Below, piece after piece: positions 1 to 5,774 of a stretch of DNA of 7,353 nt (positions are counted from its first letter, which is position 1; each line of letters opens with the position of its first letter). Under the pieces are notes generated by a model. The model was not told the DNA's origin and searched no databases. It saw only the letters and a list, made by a program, of their open reading frames with translations. Origin of the DNA: Bacteroidales bacterium (lineage in GTDB: Bacteria; Bacteroidota; Bacteroidia; Bacteroidales; UBA12077); contig JAUVUS010000122.1 in assembly GCA_030600865.1 (NCBI GenBank), positions 1 through 7,353 of the forward strand, in the 5' to 3' direction. The translations under genes and the position numbers were made by a program.

Positions 1-933
1 CCAATAGCCTTTTAAACTATTAACCGGAACATGATCCAATTTTGCCCAGCTTATGGCTTTTGATTCCATTTCGTCATTGTAAGGAGTTGCCGTTCCATGA
101 CCTGATATGTAATCAATATTTGAATTTGTTTTTCCTGCTTCTTTTAATGTGTTGCTGATTGCATAATACAACCCATCACCTGTGCGCGAGGGACCTGAAA
201 TATGATTTGCATCATTTGTATTAGCGCCGCCCCGAAAAATTACAGGATTATCTTCTTTTACCAATTCTTTATTAGTTGATAAAATTATAGTTCCAACACC
301 TTCTCCTAATGTAATACCAGCTCGATGTACATCAAAAGGTCTGCAGGCTTGCTCGCTAACGGCCTTAAAGGATTGAAATCCGGATGGTGTAAATTCAGAA
401 ATAATATCTCCACCACAAACTATTACGTTCTTATATTTCTCACTTTTTAAATATTGAGCACCTGCAATTATCGAAGTTACTCCTGAAATACATGCATTGG
501 AAATAAAGACAGGTTTAACAGATGAATCAAAATATTTACAAGCTTGGTCAGCTAGAGCCCAAAGATTAATTCTATCTTTTTCAAAAGGATGATTCTCATT
601 TTCTATGAGATCAATATTACCTTTAACAGATGAAAAAATAAATAAAGTGTCTTTATTAGAAGGATCAATATTTGTTTGCTCTAATGCATCACTAATTGAC
701 AAAATCATCATTTTTTCAAGACGGGTATATTTGTCAGGGTTTCCAATTTTTGTAAACTCAGACATAAGTCTGTCTGAATTTATAATTGACGTGTACATTG
801 GAACCTGAGTTATTTTAGGATCAGTAGTTTGAGCAATGCCTGATCTGCTTTGTTTAAGTGCAGTAAAGTTTTCTTTAGTGGTGAATCCCAAAGAAGTTAT
901 GATATTGTCAGCAATAGTATATATTTTGGTCAT
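1..933 (-). CDS. beta-ketoacyl-ACP synthase (KAS I/II type), 3' end cut by window edge
   Basis: Condensing enzyme that extends an acyl-ACP by decarboxylative Claisen condensation with malonyl-ACP in the cytoplasm. Reading from the ATG at 933, 311 codons are open without a stop to base 1. The nucleophile motif NACISG places the active Cys at residue 148, the first catalytic His is H279 in GHGTATPYND, and the conserved Lys is K308 in NSLKGYW. The window ends just before the expected second His (the GH following W311), so roughly the last 70-100 residues are missing. The N-terminal glycine motif of typical FabF proteins is degenerate here (ADNIITSLGF), and Ile follows the active Cys-region where FabF-like enzymes vary. 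This suggests a specialised synthase of a polyene or resorcinol cluster rather than housekeeping FabF. The gene starts 8 bp after the thioesterase stop, so the two are probably co-transcribed. The leader has no clear Shine-Dalgarno sequence. The family call is secure; the pathway is inferred. Confidence 0.93.
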   Translation of the reverse strand, partial: MTKIYTIADNIITSLGFTTKENFTALKQSRSGIAQTTDPKITQVPMYTSIINSDRLMSEFTKIGNPDKYTRLEKMMILSISDALEQTNIDPSNKDTLFIFSSVKGNIDLIENENHPFEKDRINLWALADQACKYFDSSVKPVFISNACISGVTSIIAGAQYLKSEKYKNVIVCGGDIISEFTPSGFQSFKAVSEQACRPFDVHRAGITLGEGVGTIILSTNKELVKEDNPVIFRGGANTNDANHISGPSRTGDGLYYAISNTLKEAGKTNSNIDYISGHGTATPYNDEMESKAISWAKLDHVPVNSLKGYW

Positions 934-941
934 ATCAAAAA

Positions 942-1376
942 TTACTCAATTAATCCCATTTTCTTTTTCCATTCAAGGAAAAATTCAGGACTTATTAAAA
1001 CTAATTCACGATCGAGATTTACAAATACCTGAATACTTTCACCAGTTGCAGCAATTTTGTTATTTTTTTTGTTGTAAATGGTATATTCAAAATGGATTTT
1101 AGCAGCATCGTGATCAATAAATCGGGTTTCAATTATTGCGGTATCTCCATATTCAAGTGGAGTTTTATATTCAAAATCCAGTTTTACAAGTGGTGTTAAA
1201 TGATTATTTGCATAAACATCAAGATAACTTAAACCTAAGGTTTTACCGAACGCTTCGCGTCCATCTTCGAAATATTTGGCATAATTTCCATGCCAGACAA
1301 TTCCCATTGAATCAACTTCGCTGAATCTTACAACAATTTCGGTCCGGTGTGTCAGGTTTTTTTTCTCCAATTTCAA
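942..1376 (-). CDS. 4HBT-family hotdog acyl-CoA/acyl-ACP thioesterase
   Basis: A 144-residue single-hotdog protein, the usual length for the 4-hydroxybenzoyl-CoA thioesterase/YbgC family, which hydrolyses acyl thioesters. The hallmark block at residues 17-41 is present: VRFSEVDSMG with the catalytic-type Asp at D22, then H29, N31-Y32, E37 and R40. A second conserved patch, TPLEYGD, lies near residues 72-78. In a polyene or fatty-acid cluster it would release a finished chain from its carrier or clear stalled intermediates. No ATG exists in frame upstream of the hallmark block: the frame is open back to a stop near 1401-1403, and the first in-frame Met is M24, inside the active-site motif. TTG at 1376 is therefore taken as the start; TTG at 1370 is the alternative. 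The gene follows the permease gene after a 170 bp gap and precedes the ketosynthase by 8 bp. The family call is firm, the substrate unknown and the exact start uncertain. Confidence 0.9.
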   Translation of the reverse strand: MKLEKKNLTHRTEIVVRFSEVDSMGIVWHGNYAKYFEDGREAFGKTLGLSYLDVYANNHLTPLVKLDFEYKTPLEYGDTAIIETRFIDHDAAKIHFEYTIYNKKNNKIAATGESIQVFVNLDRELVLISPEFFLEWKKKMGLIE

Positions 1377-1480
1377 TTTTATTTTTAATAAGGCGCTAAA
1401 TTAATTCTTCCGAATTTATTATTGGCATTTTGTAAAATAAATTATTAACAAAGTTTTAATAGTTTCAGGTTTAATGTTCA

Positions 1481-1520
1481 AAATTTCAAATTAAACTTAT
1501 TTTAGAAGAACTTGAAATTT
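1481..1520. repeat. AT-rich inverted repeat in the permease-thioesterase gap
   Basis: Arms 1481-1492 and 1509-1520 are reverse complements at 11 of 12 positions (AAATTTCAAATT against AACTTGAAATTT) around a 16-base loop. Further copies of the TTTCAA/TTGAAA word flank it up to about 1534. On the transcribed strand it could form a weak hairpin after the permease gene, but no run of T follows, so a terminator is not supported. The same TTTCAA vocabulary recurs in the gap at 5251-5275. Confidence 0.5.
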
Positions 1521-1546
1521 GGAATTTGAAACTTAAAACTACATTG

Positions 1547-2830
1547 TTATTTCGTTTTGGTATAATTGTTATAAACAATAGCAATTCCCAACATAATTAC
1601 AAAGAAAATCAACAGTTTGCCAGCTTCTGCCAACACAACCATTAAATCCCCGCCACGAAGGAAAATATCATAAAAGCCATTTAATCCCCAGTGTAAAGGT
1701 GAAAACTGACTAATAATTCTAATTGTATGTGGCATAACATAAACGGGAACCCATATGCCTCCTAATGCAGCAAATATTATGATTGAAACTGCTCCGAATG
1801 TTGCAGCTTGTTCGTGAGTTGTGGCAATTGTTCCGATTGCAACTCCATAACCTGTTGCCGCTAGACCTGATGATAATGCCATAACAGCCAATGCAATTTT
1901 ATGAGGTCCAATTTCCAATTGTGGTAATCCCATAGCAGGCATTATATAAACACCTACTAATAGCATTAAAATAAATTGTACAAATGATACTCCAAGAAAG
2001 ACAAAAATCTTACTGAACATAATCATTACAAATGATCCGGGCATTGTTTTTAATCTGAAAGCACTTCCATCATCACGCTCTTTGATAATATTTCCTGCAA
2101 GTGGCAGAACAATAAAGAACATTGCAAACATGGTCCACGCAGGAACATTGTGTTGTACTGAGTTAGGCAACACCTCGTCTTTTGTTGTTGATGCGTATAC
2201 TTCTTTATACCTAATTGTTTCGAAGCTTTCAAATTTAATAGGTTTTTGATCAGGTATCAATTGAGCCATGGCTTCTGAAAAATTCTTAAAGAACATCTCT
2301 ATTTCAAGCTGTGATGTAAATTCTTTTAAGGAGCTCATTACCATATTCTTAAATGAATTACTGGTAGCCGGGTCAATATATATAGTAACGTCTATTGTAC
2401 TTTTTTTGGTTCTTTTCTTAACTCCGGGAATATTAAACGATTTAAATGATTTATTAATTAAAGCATTTACATTTCCACGAATAGCCTCTGTTGCTCTTTC
2501 CGGTATTATAATCCCAATTTTGTAATCACCTCTCGCAATTAATTCTTTGGCCGTTTCTTCATCTATATGTTCTCCGTTGATTTTTTCAACAATCTGAAAA
2601 AATTCTGATGCGTATAAGCCTTTACTAATTGCTTCACCCAAACTATCCTTGTCGTTATTTACAAGAATCATTGAAATGTTAACTTCTTTAACTGTTCTGA
2701 ATGTAGCATCCTGTATTAAGGTCATTATCAGAATAAGAACTAAAGGCATAATAAATAAAATTGCCAGGCCGGCTCTGTCTCTGATAAGTACTAATAATTC
2801 CTTATATATTGATGATAATAATCTTAGCAT
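1547..2830 (-). CDS. ABC-2 type exporter permease
   Basis: Inner-membrane subunit of an ABC exporter, 427 residues, with the layout of the ABC2_membrane_3 group (drug, lipid and linearmycin-type exporters). A cytoplasmic N-terminal stretch is followed by a first membrane helix at about 20-40 and a large extracytoplasmic domain at about 41-228. Five more hydrophobic segments follow near 230-249, 268-297, 312-335, 341-366 and 403-421. The coupling region after the second helix reads KERDDGSAFRLKTMP (250-264), matching the E-R-x-x-G-S/T pattern of ABC-2 permeases, and the conserved SPLHW block is at 377-381. The ATG at 2830 follows an A-rich leader. The ATPase gene is upstream, across a 242 bp repeat-bearing gap. 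With it, this protein probably exports the lipid or polyene product of the cluster. The family call is strong; the substrate is inferred only from the neighbours. Confidence 0.93.
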   Translation of the reverse strand: MLRLLSSIYKELLVLIRDRAGLAILFIMPLVLILIMTLIQDATFRTVKEVNISMILVNNDKDSLGEAISKGLYASEFFQIVEKINGEHIDEETAKELIARGDYKIGIIIPERATEAIRGNVNALINKSFKSFNIPGVKKRTKKSTIDVTIYIDPATSNSFKNMVMSSLKEFTSQLEIEMFFKNFSEAMAQLIPDQKPIKFESFETIRYKEVYASTTKDEVLPNSVQHNVPAWTMFAMFFIVLPLAGNIIKERDDGSAFRLKTMPGSFVMIMFSKIFVFLGVSFVQFILMLLVGVYIMPAMGLPQLEIGPHKIALAVMALSSGLAATGYGVAIGTIATTHEQAATFGAVSIIIFAALGGIWVPVYVMPHTIRIISQFSPLHWGLNGFYDIFLRGGDLMVVLAEAGKLLIFFVIMLGIAIVYNNYTKTK

Positions 2831-2900
2831 ACTTTTTTAATTTAAAATTCTATCCTTAAGGTATGGTTATGAATAATTGGTAAAGTTGTAATCTTTTAAA

Positions 2901-2932
2901 ATACTGGAATACTGGATATTTGGAATGATGGA
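2901..2932. repeat. degenerate 8-bp tandem repeat (four units)
   Basis: Four successive octamers ending in GGA: ATACTGGA at 2901-2908, ATACTGGA at 2909-2916, TATTTGGA at 2917-2924 and ATGATGGA at 2925-2932, with a partial fifth unit after them. The first two are identical. It lies in the 242 bp gap between the ABC ATPase and permease genes and forms the left arm of a larger inverted repeat with 2983-3002. Confidence 0.7.
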
Positions 2933-3002
2933 ATGACATCCTAGAGCAAGACAAATTGTGTAGTAATATCAGTTTCTCAATTTTCCAATTTTCCATTTAT
3001 CC
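2914..3002. repeat. imperfect inverted repeat built from octamer arrays
   Basis: The left arm 2914-2933 and right arm 2983-3002 pair at 15 of 20 positions, the matches falling in the GGATA / TGGAA / TGGAA blocks, around a 49-base spacer. The right arm is itself an octamer array (TTTTCCAA at 2981-2988, TTTTCCAT at 2989-2996) running in the opposite sense to the left array. Transcribed from the minus strand it could fold into a long interrupted hairpin between the ATPase and permease genes, affecting RNA stability or permease expression. It is not followed by a clear T-run, so a simple terminator is not claimed. Confidence 0.55.
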
Positions 3003-3072
3003 TATTATTTTTACTTGAAGCCTTTTTGCGACAATATTTACGCATCTATATTAAGAGTAGATTTTTTCAACA

Positions 3073-3831
3073 TTATTCGTCGCGTAATGCTCTTCCTGTT
3101 ATATTTAAAAAGATACTCTCTAAATCTGTATATTCTCCTTTGGTAGCTATTAATTCTTTGGGTTTGCCTTCTGTAAGAATATTGCCTTTATCAATAATAG
3201 CAACTCTGGAACAGAAGTTTTCTGCTTCTTCCATATAATGCGAAGTGTAAATAATTGTAGTACCTTCTTTATTAATATTTTTGAGATGCTCAAGAATAAC
3301 TTTCCTTGATTGAACATCAATTCCTACAGTAGGTTCGTCAAGATAAATAATTTTAGGTTTATGAAGTATTCCGGCAATTAAATTAATCCGGCGTTTCATA
3401 CCTCCCGAAAAAGTTTTAATCCGACGATTTGCATTTTTTTCCAAACCGAACAACTCAAGACATTCGTTAATTCTGGTTTTTAAATGTTTGCCTTTTAATC
3501 CATACAAATGGCCAAAAAATGTAAGGTTTTCTTTTGCAGTTAGTGACGGATAAAGTGCAATTTCCTGCGGTACAACACCGATTATACTTTTAATTTTTTC
3601 AGATGAATGCTGAAACTCCATTCCATCGATAAATACATTGCCAGAAGTAGGTCCAAACAATCCACACAACATTGATATCGTTGTGGTTTTACCTGCTCCG
3701 TTAGGGCCAAGCAAACCATAAATCTCACCTTTATCAATATTCAGATTTATATTATCAATGGCAGGAATATTTGAACCTTTATAATATTTGGTTAGATATT
3801 TTAATTCAATAATATGTTGATTTTCCTGCAT
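3073..3831 (-). CDS. ABC exporter ATP-binding protein (ABC-2 / DrrA-like)
   Basis: Cytoplasmic ATPase of an ABC-2 exporter, 252 residues with all nucleotide-binding motifs. These are Walker A GPNGAGKTT (42-50, Lys48), Q-loop Gln89 in VVPQE, signature FSGGMKRR (141-148, Phe in place of the usual Leu), Walker B IIYLDEPT (161-168, Asp165 and Glu166), D-loop at about 169-172 and switch His198 in TSHYMEEAE. A short C-terminal tail ends around LESIFLNITGR, typical of DrrA/CcmA-like exporter ATPases. The start ATG (3831-3829) overlaps the upstream BtrH-like stop by one base (TAATG), indicating translational coupling to that enzyme. The partner permease lies downstream after an unusually large 242 bp gap. 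It powers export of the cluster's product; the substrate is not visible from sequence. Confidence 0.95.
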   Translation of the reverse strand: MQENQHIIELKYLTKYYKGSNIPAIDNINLNIDKGEIYGLLGPNGAGKTTTISMLCGLFGPTSGNVFIDGMEFQHSSEKIKSIIGVVPQEIALYPSLTAKENLTFFGHLYGLKGKHLKTRINECLELFGLEKNANRRIKTFSGGMKRRINLIAGILHKPKIIYLDEPTVGIDVQSRKVILEHLKNINKEGTTIIYTSHYMEEAENFCSRVAIIDKGNILTEGKPKELIATKGEYTDLESIFLNITGRALRDE

Positions 3832-4835
3832 TATTTTATCAGTTTCTTTATTTCAATAAAAAATCTTTCTTCATCATCTGCTATTTCAAGTATTAAGTTT
3901 GCCACAGTATTGTATCCATCAGGATCGGATGAACGACCTTTACAGGTTTGTGCTGCTTGTGATGAGAAATTTCGCCATTTATCACCAATTTTTGTCATTT
4001 CCTTTGAAAGTTCATTGTATCTGTCATCTTGCATTACTTCGGCAACTTCCTGTAAAAATGCTGCATAAATAAATCTGAATCCTGCGCCACCGGTTCCAAT
4101 TTCTTCGAGCATACGAACCATTTGAGCTAAATAAGCTGCTGCTCTTTTAGTACCAAGTTTTTCGGGCCATTTTCTTAATCTTTTTGAAAGGTATCTTATT
4201 CCTTTTACACCAAATAAAGGAACAGGTATAGTAAGCATCCAATCTGCAGTTTGTTTTATCCCTTTATATATTGCTGATTTTAGGTCTATTTCTTCAGGTA
4301 TGTTAATTGGGTAATACATTTTGCCATTTGGGCTTAATGGTCCTTTAGCAAATCTTACCTTTTTTAACTCTACAGAAGTTAAAGTTATTGCATACTCCAT
4401 AACCGGATCACTTATAAAGTAAGTATTATCTTCCTTACCATAAACGGCCATGTTATGAGCATTAAAATGAAATCGATATGCCGGAGTGAAATAGGACAGG
4501 TGATAAACTCCGCCCTGAATTCCAACAGGTAATTTCTTTTCAAGCACTTTATCCAGTTCAGCCATGGCTCTTTTAGGTTGCTTTCTGAATGTTTGCTTTT
4601 TCATTTTAATTCCTAATCGCTTTGCAGCTTTTGTGAAAATCATTCCGGGAACAGGTCGAAAAGATGCTATAGGAATTCCATTTAATTTAACAAAAGGCAT
4701 GTAAGCAAAAAAGTATCCACTACCGATACCAAATATCATAGCTTCGCTTAAATTTAATCCATGATATTTTAATAAACTGGAAATTACTCCGTTTTCACAA
4801 TGACCAGCGGGTATATGTTCGAAATCAAGTTTCAT
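3831..4835 (-). CDS. BtrH-like cysteine acyltransferase (BtrH_N plus DUF4872-type C-terminus)
   Basis: A 334-residue protein resembling BtrH, the butirosin enzyme that transfers an acyl group from an acyl carrier protein to an aminoglycoside. The N-terminal domain (about 1-145) opens with HIPAGHCENG, placing a putative nucleophile at Cys13. H127 in FNAHNM and D143 in ISDPV follow in the order and context of a papain-like Cys-His-Asp triad. The C-terminal half (about 185-330) is largely helical and contains the Gly-rich EEIGTGGAGFR segment (244-254) seen in the domain that accompanies BtrH_N. There is no signal peptide, so it should act in the cytoplasm. The gene starts 7 bp after the HTH-like gene and its stop overlaps the ABC ATPase start. 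I infer a role in moving the cluster's ACP-bound acyl chain onto an acceptor. Triad residues are assigned by motif reading, not by alignment, and the substrate is unknown. Confidence 0.82.
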   Translation of the reverse strand: MKLDFEHIPAGHCENGVISSLLKYHGLNLSEAMIFGIGSGYFFAYMPFVKLNGIPIASFRPVPGMIFTKAAKRLGIKMKKQTFRKQPKRAMAELDKVLEKKLPVGIQGGVYHLSYFTPAYRFHFNAHNMAVYGKEDNTYFISDPVMEYAITLTSVELKKVRFAKGPLSPNGKMYYPINIPEEIDLKSAIYKGIKQTADWMLTIPVPLFGVKGIRYLSKRLRKWPEKLGTKRAAAYLAQMVRMLEEIGTGGAGFRFIYAAFLQEVAEVMQDDRYNELSKEMTKIGDKWRNFSSQAAQTCKGRSSDPDGYNTVANLILEIADDEERFFIEIKKLIK

Positions 4836-4842
4836 ATTTATT

Positions 4843-5241
4843 CTATGGTTTAAAATTTAATAATTCGTCTACGCTGATTTCAAAAACTTTAGCGTAGTTT
4901 TCTAATTGTTCTTGTTTAAGTTTTTTAAAGCCTTTTGGTTTTAAATGTCTTTTTACTTTCCATTTTGGTAATTCAATATAATCGGCCAGTAAAGTAATAT
5001 TCATCAGGGTTTTTGCCATATAATGCATGATTGGACTTGCTTTGCCTGATTTTATTTTTTCATCAGCAAGATCAATATCTTCCTGAATATCTTTCCATGC
5101 AAGCTCGTTGACAATATTTTTTGGTTCCCAACCCTTACTTAAAACCTTTTCGTATTTCCCATCTTTATTAATAGCATATTGTACTTCGCGGGATATTCCT
5201 GCGGTTATACCTTCGTCTTGTGGTACTTTATCTTTTTCCAT
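4843..5241 (-). CDS. hypothetical protein with XRE-like helix-turn-helix C-terminus
   Basis: A 132-residue protein, lysine-rich and soluble, without signal peptide or membrane segment. I do not recognise a named family. The C-terminal half (about 81-130) reads like a Cro/C1 (XRE) helix-turn-helix: a LADYIELPKWKVKRHL helix-turn-helix portion (85-100), then a closing LENYAKVFEISVDELLNF (113-130) that mirrors the usual end of XRE domains. The N-terminal part (1-70) is polar with an acidic helix around 50-65 and matches nothing I know. Compared with typical XRE domains, the recognition segment is very basic (KWKVKRHLKPKGFKK). It sits 7 bp before the BtrH-like gene and downstream of the dehydratase-like gene across a 95 bp repeat-bearing gap. 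It could be a local regulator, or an accessory protein that has kept only the fold. The ATG at 5241 follows an A/T-rich leader without Shine-Dalgarno sequence. Confidence 0.72.
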   Translation of the reverse strand: MEKDKVPQDEGITAGISREVQYAINKDGKYEKVLSKGWEPKNIVNELAWKDIQEDIDLADEKIKSGKASPIMHYMAKTLMNITLLADYIELPKWKVKRHLKPKGFKKLKQEQLENYAKVFEISVDELLNFKP

Positions 5242-5250
5242 ATTTATTAA

Positions 5251-5275
5251 GTTTCAAGTTTCAAGTTCAAAGTCA
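5251..5275. repeat. GTTTCAA heptamer tandem repeat
   Basis: GTTTCAA at 5251-5257 and 5258-5264 are exact copies, followed by the degraded unit GTTCAAA (5265-5271) and a further GTCAA. It lies immediately upstream of the HTH-like gene start (5241) and so forms part of its leader. The same word family occurs in the opposite sense at 1509-1534. Confidence 0.6.
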
Positions 5276-5298
5276 AATCCATTTATACTAATTTCTGC

Positions 5299-5333
5299 AT
5301 CCTACATCCTGTATCCTGTATCCTGTATCTTCA
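5299..5333. repeat. ATCCTGT heptamer tandem repeat (five units)
   Basis: Units are ATCCTAC (5299-5305), ATCCTGT (5306-5312, 5313-5319 and 5320-5326) and ATCTTCA (5327-5333): three exact copies flanked by two degenerate ones. The array begins 3 bp past the stop codon of the dehydratase-like gene, within the 95 bp gap before the HTH-like gene. Such an array can change copy number by replication slippage. No protein-coding or CRISPR character is seen. Confidence 0.75.
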
Positions 5334-5336
5334 TTA

Positions 5337-5774
5337 TTATTCATCAAGAAAGATTTTCATTTTACAATCAGCAATTAACTGATTATCACAAGTAATCTTT
5401 CCGTTTATTAAGGTTGTATTAAAAACTTTATGTTCTACATTAACTTCGGTTAAAATAGTCTTTCCTTTCTCAGGTAATTTGTGAATTGTTAGTTTTTGAA
5501 CTGCTCCAATGTATCCAGTTGGAACATTTTTGTTTTCATTTCTGTATTCAAAACCAACACCAACTGCCGCAGTCTGAGCAATATTTTCAATTAAACCCGG
5601 TTCCTGTAAAAATCCTTCTTTACAAAAAATATTACTTTCTAATATTTTAAAACTACTAATCGTTTGACCATTTTCAGCTTTATGCAATTTTTCAACCATT
5701 ACCATAGGTGCTCGTTGTGGAATAAACTGCAATATAGTTTCTCCATCAGCAATTACATTGTCATATATTCCCAT
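5337..5774 (-). CDS. FabZ/ApeP-like hotdog 3-hydroxyacyl-ACP dehydratase homologue
   Basis: A 145-residue hotdog protein of FabZ-like length. The N-terminal block FIPQRAPMVMVEKL (17-30) corresponds to the FabZ L-P-H-R-x-P-F-L-L-V-D block, with Gln for its His. The EPGLIENIAQTAA stretch (58-70) matches the active helix P-G-x-x-I-I-E-A-x-A-Q and keeps the catalytic Glu at E63. The G-H-F-P segment that carries the FabZ catalytic His is instead read as IFCKEGF (49-55), so that His is absent. ApeP-type proteins of aryl-polyene clusters also deviate here, so it may be a specialised dehydratase or a non-catalytic partner of one; this is inferred. The ATG at 5774 lies inside the radical SAM gene (22 nt overlap) behind a good AAGGA site. 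The stop is followed by heptamer repeats. Confidence 0.8.
   Translation of the reverse strand: MGIYDNVIADGETILQFIPQRAPMVMVEKLHKAENGQTISSFKILESNIFCKEGFLQEPGLIENIAQTAAVGVGFEYRNENKNVPTGYIGAVQKLTIHKLPEKGKTILTEVNVEHKVFNTTLINGKITCDNQLIADCKMKIFLDE

Noticed and set aside
605..808. Plus-strand open frame of 67 codons
   Set aside because: It lies antisense within the ketosynthase, which has a full set of active-site motifs; the translation resembles no protein family.
836..1102. Plus-strand open frames spanning the ketosynthase-thioesterase junction
   Set aside because: Antisense to two well-supported genes, low-complexity Phe/Ile-rich translation, no start signal.
1377..1546. Intrinsic terminator or Bacteroidota promoter (TTTG / TAnnTTTG) in the 170 bp gap
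   Set aside because: The hairpin is weak and AT-only with no following T-run on the transcribed strand, and no correctly spaced TAnnTTTG was found on the minus strand there or in the 2831-3072 and 5242-5336 gaps.
2050..2232. Minus-strand 60-codon frame inside the permease
   Set aside because: An alternative frame of the permease gene, with no family resemblance.
2268..2525. Plus-strand 85-codon frame with a hydrophobic stretch that could be taken for a membrane peptide
   Set aside because: Antisense shadow of the permease's extracytoplasmic domain; hydrophobicity follows from the complementary codons.
3814..4068. Plus-strand 84-codon Ser/Ile-rich frame
   Set aside because: Antisense to the BtrH-like and ATPase genes; composition typical of a shadow frame.
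5251..5333. CRISPR-like array
   Set aside because: Units are only 7 bp, contiguous and without spacers; they are simple tandem repeats.
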